Below are positions 15,617 to 23,801 of a stretch of 64,000 nt of DNA, piece by piece (positions within the stretch are counted from its first letter, which is position 1; the number at the start of each line of letters is the position of its first letter). The stretch is taken from the NCBI RefSeq assembly GCF_022690765.1, contig NZ_JALCZA010000005.1, positions 1 through 64,000 on the forward strand. The letters are read 5' to 3'. Under the pieces are notes generated by a model. That model saw nothing but the letters and a program-made list of their open reading frames with translations, had not been told where the DNA came from and made no database searches. The position numbers and the translations under genes are program-made. Source of the stretch: Anaeromyxobacter oryzisoli. Lineage in GTDB: Bacteria > Myxococcota > Myxococcia > Myxococcales > Anaeromyxobacteraceae.

Positions 15617-16573
15617 GTGCGGATCGCGGTGATCGGTGTCGGCGGCGTGGGCGGGCTCGTGGCGGCGCTCCTCGCGCGGGCCGGCGAGGAGGTCGTGGTC
15701 GTCGCCCGCGGGGCGGCGCTCGAGGCGATCCGGTCCGCCGGCATCGCGGTGGAGTCGCCGCTCGGCGTCTTCACGCAGCCGGTCGCTGCGGCCTCGGACG
15801 ACCCCGGGGCGCTCGGCGCCGCCGACGCGGTCCTCGTCGCGGTGAAGGCCTGGCAGGTCGGCGAGCTCGCGCCGCGCCTCGCGCCGCTCCTCGCCGATGG
15901 CGGCGTGGCGGTGCCGCTCCAGAACGGCGTCGAGGCGGCGGATCGCCTCGCGGCGGCGCTCGGGGAGGAGCGGGTGGCGGGTGGGCTCGTCAACGTGCTC
16001 GCCCGGATCTCCGGGCCGGGCGCGGTGCGGCACGTGGGCGCGAACCCGCGGATCACGATGGGCGAGCGCGGCGCGCGGGCGAAGGCGCCGAGCCCGCGGC
16101 TCGAGGCGCTCGCCGCCGCGCTCGAGCGCGCCGGGGTCGGCGCCCGCGTGACCGACGACATCGAGCGCGCGAGCTGGGAGAAGTTCATGCTCATCGAGCC
16201 CTGGGGGGCCGTCTCGGCGCTGGCGCGGGCGCCCATCGGAGTGGTCCGGAGCGTACCGGAGACCCGGGAGCTCCTCGGGGCGGCCCTCGAGGAGGTCGCG
16301 GCGGTCGGCCGGGCGCGAGGGGTCGCGCTGCGGCCCGACGCGGTCGCCCGCACCCTCGCGATCATCGACGGCGTGCCCGCCGAGGGCACCGCGTCGATGC
16401 AGCGCGACATCGGGGCGGGTCGCCCGTCCGAGCTCGACGATCAGGTCGGCGCCGTCGTGCGACTCGCGGCCGCCGCCCAGGTGCCCGTCCCCGTGCACCG
16501 GTTCGCCCTCGCAGCGCTCCGGCCCCAGGAGGCGGCCGCACGGAGAGTCATCCCGCGCTTCACCCGGACCTGA
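15617..16573 (+). CDS. Ketopantoate reductase family protein (ApbA/PanE-like)
   Basis: A 318-residue NADPH-dependent 2-dehydropantoate 2-reductase-like protein. It has the N-terminal nucleotide-binding loop GVGGVGG (residues 7-13), the substrate Lys in LVAVKAWQ and the Asn in LQNGVEA. The C-terminal helical domain holds the catalytic Lys in ASWEKFMLI and the Glu-Gly-Thr-Ala-Ser-Met segment. Canonical members make pantoate for coenzyme A, but the family also holds related ketoacid reductases, so the substrate is not certain. GTG 15617 follows GGGAGGAGGA. No neighbouring pantothenate gene is visible. Confidence 0.85.
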   Translation: MRIAVIGVGGVGGLVAALLARAGEEVVVVARGAALEAIRSAGIAVESPLGVFTQPVAAASDDPGALGAADAVLVAVKAWQVGELAPRLAPLLADGGVAVPLQNGVEAADRLAAALGEERVAGGLVNVLARISGPGAVRHVGANPRITMGERGARAKAPSPRLEALAAALERAGVGARVTDDIERASWEKFMLIEPWGAVSALARAPIGVVRSVPETRELLGAALEEVAAVGRARGVALRPDAVARTLAIIDGVPAEGTASMQRDIGAGRPSELDDQVGAVVRLAAAAQVPVPVHRFALAALRPQEAAARRVIPRFTRT

Positions 16574-16985
16574 TGGCGCACGCGCCGGCGGGTCACGAGG
16601 GGCGGGATGCGACCTGCCGCGCATGCGGCGACACGCGCATTCGCGCATTCGAGCCCGACCGAGAGAAGTTTGGCTGGCCCTCCCCCGGGGCCCCGCCGGC
16701 CCCGACCGAGAGAAGTTTCGACGCGCTCGCGCTCGACCGCTCGGTCGTGAGGAATTCATCACCTGTTGTGGATCTCCACGACTGCCCCCTTGCGCCGCGG
16801 ATCAACGACGGTTTTCCCTGCGGGGTGCCCTCTCACCGCTGAAAGACGCCACGCGTCGTCCGGCCGCACTGCGGGAACCCGTTGGAAGTGCAGGCTGCGG
16901 CCGCGTCCCCCGGCTGGCCCGCCGCTTGCCCTCCTCTCGCTCGAAGATCGCGGGCGCGCCGCCCGCCGCGGGAGAGGAGGCCATC
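16574..16985. other. Intergenic region with two copies of the GACCGAGAGAAGTT repeat
   Basis: A 412-base gap between two plus-strand genes. It contains two repeat copies (16654-16718), a lower-GC stretch near 16750-16790 and the small inverted repeat GTGGA-TC-TCCAC near 16774. No coding frame looks credible here. A promoter for the next gene is expected, but I cannot pick one with confidence. Confidence 0.5.
16654..16718 (+). repeat. GACCGAGAGAAGTT repeat, two copies 47 bases apart
   Basis: CCCGACCGAGAGAAGTTT occurs at 16654-16671 and again at 16701-16718, identical over 18 bases and in the same orientation. The spacer is GC-rich. It belongs to the dispersed family described in the findings. 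Confidence 0.85.
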
Positions 16986-17684
16986 GTGACCACCGTGATG
17001 GAGATCCTGGAAGCCGTTGGCGCCTTCCTGGTCGGGCTCGTCGCACGCCTCGGGGTGACCCTCGTGCTCGGGCTGGTGCTGCTCGTGCCGGCGGTGATCA
17101 TCGGGGTGAGCATCCATCTCGTGCGGCGGCACCGCGCGGCGGCGGTGCCGCGCGTGGACGGCATCGAGCTTCGGCACGGCGCGTGGCACGCGCCGAACCA
17201 CACCTGGCTGGCTTCGTGCGGTCCGGGGGAGCTCGAGGTCGGGCTCGACGATCTCGGGCAGCGCATCCTGCCGTCGGTGACCGCGGTCGAGCTGCCGCGC
17301 CCGGGCATGTCCGTGCACCGCGGCGACCCCATCGCGGTGCTTCGGGCCGGGCAGCGCATCGTGCGCCTCGGCGCGCCGGTGGACGGGACGGTGCTCCGCG
17401 TGAACGGCCGGGTGCGGTGGGATCCGGGGCTGGTGAAGCGCGAGCCCTATGGCGGCGGGTGGCTCTTCAGGCTCGAGCCGGCGGACCGCGGGTACCTGGA
17501 GCTGCCGCGCGATGCCGCAGCCGAGGGCTGGATGAGATCGGAGCGGCAGCGGCTCGAGCGGTTCGTGGAGCAGGAGCTCGGGTTCGCCGCGGCCGACGGT
17601 GGCGCGCTCGTCGTCCCGGTGCCCGGCGCGCTCGGCGAGGACGGATGGAAGAGGCTCGTGTCCGCCTTCCTGCACGCCGCGTGA
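16986..17684 (+). CDS. Membrane-anchored GcvH-like (lipoyl-domain fold) protein without the lipoyl lysine
   Basis: A 232-residue protein: one N-terminal membrane helix (about residues 10-42), then a domain that follows glycine-cleavage H protein closely. HTWLASCGPGELEVGLDDLGQRILPSV corresponds to the HEW..VGITDYAQ.ALGD region, and GAPVDGTVLRVNGRV to the PLSGEVVEVN turn. The position of the lipoyl lysine reads Gln123-Arg124, so lipoylation is not expected. It may be a scaffold or sensor reusing the fold. GTG 16986 follows GAGAGGAGG. No other glycine cleavage gene is nearby. Confidence 0.65.
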   Translation: MTTVMEILEAVGAFLVGLVARLGVTLVLGLVLLVPAVIIGVSIHLVRRHRAAAVPRVDGIELRHGAWHAPNHTWLASCGPGELEVGLDDLGQRILPSVTAVELPRPGMSVHRGDPIAVLRAGQRIVRLGAPVDGTVLRVNGRVRWDPGLVKREPYGGGWLFRLEPADRGYLELPRDAAAEGWMRSERQRLERFVEQELGFAAADGGALVVPVPGALGEDGWKRLVSAFLHAA

Positions 17685-17723
17685 GGCGAGCCGGGCCTCC
17701 CGGGCGACGGCCGGCATGACGCC

Positions 17724-17749
17724 GCCCCCTCGCGCCGACGCGAGGGGGC
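17724..17749. terminator. Bidirectional terminator hairpin
   Basis: GCCCCCTCGCG (17724-17734) pairs exactly with CGCGAGGGGGC (17739-17749) over 11 base pairs around a CCGA loop. It sits between the convergent GcvH-like and acyl-CoA dehydrogenase genes, so it can end both transcripts. There is no T-run. Confidence 0.75.
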
Positions 17750-17757
17750 TGGCGCCG

Positions 17758-19500
17758 TCAGACGTTGTCCCACTCGTACCGGCCCGCCTCCAGCACGTGC
17801 CCGGCGACCGCGAGGACCGACGCGTCCTCGTTGTCGTCGACCGCGGAGAGGCCGGCGCCCACGCGCCGCTCGGCCTGGTGCGCGAAGGCGCGGAGGATCT
17901 GCTTCTCCACCGCGGCCGACGCCTCGCCGTGGTCCTCGATGCGCGTCGAGACCCGGGCGAGCATCGCCGCGAGCGCGAACAGGTCGATCATCGCGTCGGC
18001 GAGCCGGCGCGTGACGAGCTGCTTCCCGACGATCGCCTTGCCGTGGCGCCGGAGCACCTTGTCCGCGGCGAGGGCGAGCTGACGGGTGGCGCCCTCGAAG
18101 CGCGCCGCGTCCTCCGCGAGCGACGGGTGGAGCAGCGTCCAGTTGCCCTTCTGCCGACGGACGCCGGTGGCGAGGGCGGCGCGGCGCTTCGCGTAATCCG
18201 AGAGGACGCCGAAGCCCTTGATCGGATCGCCGAGCACGCCCTTCATCGACTCGGCCACCTCGGCGAGCGCGGCGCCCGCGTCGTTCACGGCGGTGAGCGC
18301 GATGAACAGCCGGAGGATCTCGTTCGTGCCCTCGAAGATCCGGTTGATCCGGCTGTCGCGGAGGACCTGCTCGTAGGGCAGCTCGCGCATGTAGCCGGCG
18401 CCGCCCGCGATCTGGAGCGCCTCGTCCGCGGTGCGCCAGAGCGCCTCGGTCGCGAGGACCTTCGAGATGGCCGCCTCGACCTGGGTCTCCTCGAAGCCGC
18501 GGTCCACCAGGCCGGCCACCAGGTTCACGACGCTCTCCGCCGCGTAGCAGTCGATCGTCATCTGGCCGAGCTTGTGCGCCACGGACTCGAAGCTCGCGAT
18601 GGGCTTGCCGAACTGCACCCGCGCCTTCGCCTGCTCCGCCGCGAGCCGGATGAGCCGCTTCATCCCGCCCACCGAGCCTCCGCCGAGCCCGGTGCGCCCC
18701 GCGTTCAGGATCTTCATCGCCACCTTGAAGCCCTTGCCCACCTCGCCGAGGACGTTCGCGGCCGGGACGCGCACGTCCTCGAGCGCGACCGTGGTCGTCG
18801 AGGAGGCGCGGATCCCCATCTTGTCCTCGTGGGGACCGGTCGTGACGCCCTTCATGTCCCGGGTGACGATGAACGCGGTGATGTGACCGCGCCCCTCGAG
18901 CGAGGTCTTCGCGAACACCGTGAAGAAGTCGGCGATGCCGCCGTTGGTGATCCAGAGCTTTTCGCCGTTCAGGATCCAGTCGTCGCCGTCGCGGACAGCG
19001 GTGGTCTTGACGCTCGCCGCGTCCGAGCCGGCTCCCGGCTCGGTGAGGCAGAAGGCGGCGACGAGCTCGCCCGTCGCGAGCCGCGGGAGCCAGCGCGCCT
19101 TCTGCTCCTCCGTGCCGAAGAGCAGGAGCCCGCGCATCCCGATGGAGCTGTGCGCGCCGACCGTGACCGCGACCGACGCGTCGTGCCGCCCGAGCTCCTG
19201 CACCACCCGCGAGTACGCGGTCGCCCCGAGCCCGAGGCCGCCGAACCGCTCCGGCACCACCAGGCTGAAGAGCCCCGCCTCCTTGATCTCGCGGATGAAG
19301 GTGGCGGGCAGCTCGCCGGCCCGGTCCCAGCTCCGGAACTCCTTCTCCCGGCCGCCGAGCAGGGCGCCGAGCGTCTGGAAGATCGCGCGGAGCGTCTCCT
19401 TCTCGGCGATCTTGGGCTCCGGGTAGGGGAAGAGGATCTCCTCCTCGATGTGGCCCATCGCGAGCGAGCGCATGAAGCTCGCGGTCTTCTTGTCCACCAT
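17758..19500 (-). CDS. Acyl-CoA dehydrogenase with C-terminal extension (VLCAD/ACAD9 type)
   Basis: A 580-residue FAD enzyme for the first step of beta-oxidation. The signatures are AAFCLTEPGAGSDAASVKTTA and NGEKLWITNGG (FAD and substrate binding), plus QIAGGAGYMRELPYEQVLRDSR. The catalytic Glu lies in RIFEGTNEILR. About 180 residues after the core form the helical extension found in very-long-chain enzymes, which are membrane-associated homodimers. Substrate chain length is inferred as long. ATG 19500 follows GGGAGGTCGCC. The upstream region carries the composite repeat cluster. Confidence 0.92.
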   Translation of the reverse strand: MVDKKTASFMRSLAMGHIEEEILFPYPEPKIAEKETLRAIFQTLGALLGGREKEFRSWDRAGELPATFIREIKEAGLFSLVVPERFGGLGLGATAYSRVVQELGRHDASVAVTVGAHSSIGMRGLLLFGTEEQKARWLPRLATGELVAAFCLTEPGAGSDAASVKTTAVRDGDDWILNGEKLWITNGGIADFFTVFAKTSLEGRGHITAFIVTRDMKGVTTGPHEDKMGIRASSTTTVALEDVRVPAANVLGEVGKGFKVAMKILNAGRTGLGGGSVGGMKRLIRLAAEQAKARVQFGKPIASFESVAHKLGQMTIDCYAAESVVNLVAGLVDRGFEETQVEAAISKVLATEALWRTADEALQIAGGAGYMRELPYEQVLRDSRINRIFEGTNEILRLFIALTAVNDAGAALAEVAESMKGVLGDPIKGFGVLSDYAKRRAALATGVRRQKGNWTLLHPSLAEDAARFEGATRQLALAADKVLRRHGKAIVGKQLVTRRLADAMIDLFALAAMLARVSTRIEDHGEASAAVEKQILRAFAHQAERRVGAGLSAVDDNEDASVLAVAGHVLEAGRYEWDNV

Positions 19501-19637
19501 GGCGACCTCCCGACCGGGACGCGAGGCTTGACTGCGAAATCATAACGCGGCGCGGCAGCAAGGAAACACCGCCGCAGGGCCGGAGACCCCGTCGGGCTAC
19601 TGCATCAGATCTGTCCCGGAGGAAGGGGAGTGGCGCG

Positions 19638-19767
19638 GCGCCGCGGGCGCGGCGGGCCGAAAACTACTCTCGGTCAGGCGGCCACTCTCGGTCAGGCGGC
19701 CGCGGTCAGGCGGCCGGAGGAAGAAGCGCCGCAGGCGCGGGGGGCCGGAAAACTACTCTCGGTCGGG
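19638..19767 (-). repeat. Composite repeat cluster with GAGAGTAGTT variant
   Basis: A 40-base unit occurs twice with few differences (19638-19676 and 19726-19765), each ending in AAAACTACTCTCGGTC, the reverse complement of a GACCGAGAGTAGTTTT variant of the dispersed repeat. Between them GGTCAGGCGGCC occurs three times (19672-19683, 19690-19701, 19704-19715). The cluster fills much of the 284 bases between the dehydrogenase start and the peptidase stop. Confidence 0.8.
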
Positions 19768-19784
19768 AGCAGCGGTAGCGGGAG

Positions 19785-21161
19785 TCATCGCGTGTAGAGA
19801 TCGATCGCCTTCGAGAGCGCTCGCTGGCATACGGCGCAGAACGGGACCGGGTCGCGGGTGAACATGATGCAGTCCACCTGCGGCCGGAAATATCCGTTCT
19901 CCTCGTAGTTCGCCCCCTCGAACGCGCCGATCGCGAGGGCCCAGTGGGCGCCGCCGAGGAGCGCGGTCTCCTCCCGCTGCTCCGCGAGGAAGAGCGCGTC
20001 CATCTCCGCCTCGGGGCGGTTGGCGGCGCGGATCTTCTTCCGGCGCTCCTGGTACTCCCGCGCGCGCTTCGCGAACACGTCCCGGGGCCACGGCGTGGGC
20101 AGCGGCGTGCCCGGCTTCACGAGGTCCGCCCACTTCGCCGCCTTCGGGTCCGCCGTGACGTTCGGCTCCCACGGCTCCGGCCGCTGCTTCGACGACAGGT
20201 AGGCCGTCTCGGACGTGAAGTACTCGTCGGCGAGGTCCCCGAGCGCGTGGCCGAGCTCGTGGACGAAGATGTACTCGGACCAGCGGCTGCCCGCGGCGAC
20301 GGTGACGTAGAGGCCGAAGATGCCGCCGCCGCCGTAGGTGTCGCCGTTCACCAGGATGCCGAGGACGTCGTAGGGCGCGAAGGACGCGACGTCGCGCAGC
20401 GAGCGGTTCTCGAAGGTGAGGACGTACCGCTCGGCGCCGAACGCGTCGTATGTCGCTCCGATGCGGCTCCGGCGGTGCTGCCCGGTGAGCGGCCGCGAGA
20501 CGCCGCGCTCCTCGGACGGCGGGCAGAGCCCCCACACGTTGAAGTCGCTCCGCCGCGATCTGAAGGGCTCGTGCTCGAACAGCACGCCGACGAGCCGCCG
20601 CGCGTCGCGCTCGAACTTCGCGCGGTCCGCCGCGGTGTAGCCGTCGCCGAGCAGCAGGAGGTCGAGCTTCTGCGCGGGGTCCCCGCTGCGGAGCAGCTCG
20701 ATCACGGGCCCGGGCGACGGCGGGCGCGCGGTGTCCACCGCCCGGTCGGCGGGATCCACGACCAGCGTCCAGATCTCCCGGAAGGCGTTCCGCTCGCCCC
20801 GCTTCTTCAGCACCACCTGCACCGGCCGCTCCGGCGCCGGGAAGCGGAGCGACTCCGAGAAGGTCCGGCTCGCGCTCCGCGCCTCCTCCGTGGTCTCCCA
20901 CTCACCGTAGATCGACGAGAAGCCTCGCGAGTACAGGACGCGGTTCGTCTGGAGGTCGCGGACCTCGAAGAAGTACTTGCCGAGGTTGGTGTCGTCGAGG
21001 GTCCTCGCCGGGTTCCCGGGGAAGGGGAGCGGCTCGAGGACGAGGCGGTCGAGCGCGAAGCGCTCCTCGGTGGCGTTGCCGGTGTGGAAGAAATCGACGC
21101 GGAACGTCCGGGGCGGCTGGGGGGCGGCGGCGACGGCGACGGCGAGGAGGAGTCCGAGCAT
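19785..21161 (-). CDS. M64 family metallopeptidase, exported
   Basis: A 458-residue zinc peptidase of the IgA-peptidase M64 family. It carries HELGHALGDLADEY from His301, matching HExxH plus a downstream acidic ligand. The N-terminal part (VDFFHTGNATEERFALDRLVLEPLPFPGNP) is the family's beta domain. LLLLGDGYTAADRAKFERDA marks the start of the catalytic domain, and VNGDTYGGGGIFGLY is also typical. A short signal peptide (MLGLLLAVAVAAA) suggests export. Two Cys near the C-terminus (PFCAVCQRAL) may bind metal or form a disulphide. Members cleave extracellular proteins; the target is unknown. Confidence 0.88.
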   Translation of the reverse strand: MLGLLLAVAVAAAPQPPRTFRVDFFHTGNATEERFALDRLVLEPLPFPGNPARTLDDTNLGKYFFEVRDLQTNRVLYSRGFSSIYGEWETTEEARSASRTFSESLRFPAPERPVQVVLKKRGERNAFREIWTLVVDPADRAVDTARPPSPGPVIELLRSGDPAQKLDLLLLGDGYTAADRAKFERDARRLVGVLFEHEPFRSRRSDFNVWGLCPPSEERGVSRPLTGQHRRSRIGATYDAFGAERYVLTFENRSLRDVASFAPYDVLGILVNGDTYGGGGIFGLYVTVAAGSRWSEYIFVHELGHALGDLADEYFTSETAYLSSKQRPEPWEPNVTADPKAAKWADLVKPGTPLPTPWPRDVFAKRAREYQERRKKIRAANRPEAEMDALFLAEQREETALLGGAHWALAIGAFEGANYEENGYFRPQVDCIMFTRDPVPFCAVCQRALSKAIDLYTR

Positions 21162-21246
21162 GCCCCCCGGAGTCTATCCGGCGTGCTCCGGGTGGGCCTC
21201 GAATTGTCCGTGACGCCACCTCCCGAAGGGATCTAGGACGCTCACC

Positions 21247-22146
21247 ATGACTCGACGCTCGGAGACGTCCCGGATGAAGCTGCTCGCCGCGCTCGGCGCG
21301 GTCGCGCTGGCCCTCGCGCTGGCCGTCCTCCTCACCCGACCCGCTGGCGCGCAGGGGAAGCGCGCGCTCCGCGTCACCGCGATCCCCGACGAGGCGCCGA
21401 ACGAGCTCATCCGGAAGTTCGAGCCGCTCGGCGCGTACCTGTCGAGCCAGCTCGGGATGCCCGTGAAGTTCGTTCCGGTGACCGACTACCCGGCCGTCGT
21501 CGAGGCGCTCGCCGGCGGCCACGTGGACCTCGCCTGGCTCGGCGGGTTCACCTTCGTGCAGGCGCGGCGTCGGACCGGGAACGCCGTCCCGCTCGTCCAG
21601 CGCGAGGAGGACGCGCACTTCCACTCCAAGTTCATCACCCGCGCCGGGTCCGGGATCGCGACGCTCGCGGACCTGAAGGGCAAGACCTTCGCGTTCGGCT
21701 CGCCGTCCTCCACCTCCGGCCACCTCATGCCGCGGCACTTCCTCCTCGAGGCCGGCGTCGATCCGGACCAGGCCTTCTCGCGCTACGCGTTCTCCGGCGC
21801 GCACGACGCCACGGCGAAGTGGGTCGAGGGCGGGAAGGTGGACGCGGGCGCCCTCAACGAGTCGGTCTGGAAGAAGCTGGTGGACGAGAAGAAGATCGAC
21901 CCCGCGAAGGTGGTGGTCTTCTACACGACGCCGGAGTTCCACGACTACAACTGGACCGTCCGCGGCGATCTCGACCCGAAGCTCGTGCAGAAGATCAAGG
22001 CCGCGTTCCTCGCCCTCGACCCGGCGAACCCCCAGCACAAGAAGATCCTCGACCTCCAGCGCGCGAGCCGCTTCATCGAGGCGAGGCCGGAGGACTACGC
22101 CGGGATCGAGTCCGCGGCCCGGAGCGCCGGGCTCGTGAAGGACTGA
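21247..22146 (+). CDS. PhnD-type ABC substrate-binding protein (phosphonate/phosphite or selenate-like)
   Basis: A 299-residue periplasmic binding protein with signal peptide (cut near PAGAQG). It has the PhnD-like run VTAIPDEAPNELIRKFEPLGAYLSSQLG, then DLAWLGGFTFVQARR and FGSPSSTSGHLMPRHFL. The IPDEAP and WLGGFTFVQA segments resemble the branch annotated as putative selenate binding, though phosphonate, phosphite or another oxyanion remains possible. ATG 21247 was taken; ATG 21274 is an alternative. Its 3' end overlaps the permease gene's 3' end on the other strand by 52 bases. Confidence 0.85.
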   Translation: MTRRSETSRMKLLAALGAVALALALAVLLTRPAGAQGKRALRVTAIPDEAPNELIRKFEPLGAYLSSQLGMPVKFVPVTDYPAVVEALAGGHVDLAWLGGFTFVQARRRTGNAVPLVQREEDAHFHSKFITRAGSGIATLADLKGKTFAFGSPSSTSGHLMPRHFLLEAGVDPDQAFSRYAFSGAHDATAKWVEGGKVDAGALNESVWKKLVDEKKIDPAKVVVFYTTPEFHDYNWTVRGDLDPKLVQKIKAAFLALDPANPQHKKILDLQRASRFIEARPEDYAGIESAARSAGLVKD

Positions 22147-23801
22147 CGGGAGCGCGGCAGGATCAGCCGCCCCCGCACCCACCCGCTCCCCGCGTCCACG
22201 AGCAGCACTAGGGCGAGCGTCGCGAGCACGAGCGCGGACGCCCGGCCCCACTGGAACCAGGACAGGGCGAGGTACAGCTCGCGCCCGAGGCCGCCCGCCC
22301 CGACGACGCCGAGGACGGCGGCGGCGCGGACGTTCACCTCGAAGCGGTAGAGGGTGTAGGCGACGAGCTGCGGCCACGCCTGCGGCAGCACGCCGAGCGC
22401 CGTCGCCGCCGCGGGCGTCGCGCCGCCGGCGCGCAGCGCCAGCACCGGCCCCTCGGGGACCTCCTCGAGCGCCTCGGCGTAGAGCCGGCCGAGCACGCCG
22501 CCGGTGTGGACCGCGAGCGCGAGCGCGCCGGCGAACGGGCCGAGCCCGACGGCGAAGGTGAAGAGCAGCGCCCAGAGGAGCTCCGGGAGCGTCCGCCCGA
22601 GGGCGAGCGCCGCCCGGGCGAGGACGGCGACGCCGCGCCTCGCGCCCGCGCGGAGCGCGCCCTCCCGACCGGCGCCCACGGCGGAGAGGCGCGGCGCGGC
22701 GAGGGCGCCGAGGACGATCCCGGCGGCCGCGGCGAGGGCGGTGCCGAGGACGCTCATCGCGAGCGTCTCCCCGGCGGCGGGGAGGAGCCCGCGGAGGAGC
22801 CCGGGCGAGAGGTCCGGCGGCCACAGCCGCCGGGCGAACTCGCCCAGCCCGGCGAGGGCCTCCGGGGAGAGGAGCGCGCCGGGGGAGAGGTCGAGGAGCC
22901 GCGCCGATCCGACCGCGGCCGCGGCGAGCCCGGCCGCCCAGGCGCCCCACCGGGCCACCTCGCCACGCGAGCTCGGGAACACCGACCGCCGGGCGCGGAG
23001 CCGCCGGCGGATCGCGGCCGAGCCGAGGTCCACCGCGCCGACGAGGAGGAAGAGGGCGAGGATCCAGGTCGCCACCTCGTCGTAGGCGAGCATCTTCAGG
23101 GCGAGCTCGATCTCCTGCCCGGCCCCGCCCGCGCCCACCAGGCCGAGCACCGCCGAGGTGCGGAGCGCGCAGTCGAAGCGGTAGAGGGTGTAGGAGACGA
23201 GGAGCGGCCGGGCCGCGGGCGCGACGCCGAGGAGGAGCGCCGTCGTCGGCCGCGCCCCGGCGGCGACGAGCGCCTCGGCGGGCCGGCGCGGGACGGACTC
23301 GAGGATCTCGGCGTAGACCTTCCCGAGCACGCCGGCGTAGGACGCGGCGAGGGCGAGGACGCCGGGGAGCGGCCCGATCCCCACCGCGCGCACGAAGAGC
23401 AGGGCCCAGACCACCTCCGGGATCGACCGCAGCAGCGAGAGGAGGGCCCGGGTCGCGCCGTGGAGCGCCCGCCGGGCCGGCCCGGGGCGGCGGCCGCACG
23501 CTGCGTGGACCTCGGGCGACACGGCGAGGAGGGCGAGCGGCGCGGCGAGGACGACCGCGAGGCCGAGGCCGAGGATCGCGATGGCGACGGTCTCGGCGAG
23601 CGGCCGGGCGAGGCGGGCGAGCAGATCCGGGGCGTGCGCCGGAGGCCAGAAGCCGCGGGCGAGCTCCGCGAGCGCGCGGCGCGCCTCGGGGCCGGCGAGG
23701 GCGGAGAGGTTCCCCTCCGCGCCGCGCCAGGCTGCGAAGAGCGCCACCGCGCACAGGAGGAACGGCAGGCGCAGCCACCAGGGTCGCGGACGACCGGTCA
23801 C
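22095..23801 (-). CDS. Double-length PhnE-type ABC permease fusion
   Basis: A 568-residue inner-membrane permease made of two tandem PhnE-like halves (about residues 1-275 and 276-550). Each half has its own EAA loop: EALVAAGARPTTALLLGVAPAA in the first and LALRAGGATPAAATALGVLPQAWP in the second. Each is followed by YTLYRFDCALRTSAVLGLVGAGGAGQE or YTLYRFEVNVRAAAVLGVVGAGGLGRE. Most PhnE proteins are single units that dimerise, so this fused form builds the pore from one chain. GTG 23801 overlaps the ATPase stop (GTGA). The partner binding protein lies convergently next door. Confidence 0.88.
   Translation of the reverse strand: MTGRPRPWWLRLPFLLCAVALFAAWRGAEGNLSALAGPEARRALAELARGFWPPAHAPDLLARLARPLAETVAIAILGLGLAVVLAAPLALLAVSPEVHAACGRRPGPARRALHGATRALLSLLRSIPEVVWALLFVRAVGIGPLPGVLALAASYAGVLGKVYAEILESVPRRPAEALVAAGARPTTALLLGVAPAARPLLVSYTLYRFDCALRTSAVLGLVGAGGAGQEIELALKMLAYDEVATWILALFLLVGAVDLGSAAIRRRLRARRSVFPSSRGEVARWGAWAAGLAAAAVGSARLLDLSPGALLSPEALAGLGEFARRLWPPDLSPGLLRGLLPAAGETLAMSVLGTALAAAAGIVLGALAAPRLSAVGAGREGALRAGARRGVAVLARAALALGRTLPELLWALLFTFAVGLGPFAGALALAVHTGGVLGRLYAEALEEVPEGPVLALRAGGATPAAATALGVLPQAWPQLVAYTLYRFEVNVRAAAVLGVVGAGGLGRELYLALSWFQWGRASALVLATLALVLLVDAGSGWVRGRLILPRSRQSFTSPALRAADSIPA

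Noticed and set aside
19672-19715. Possible CRISPR array
   Set aside because: Only three short copies at unequal spacing, no unique spacers of even length and no cas genes.
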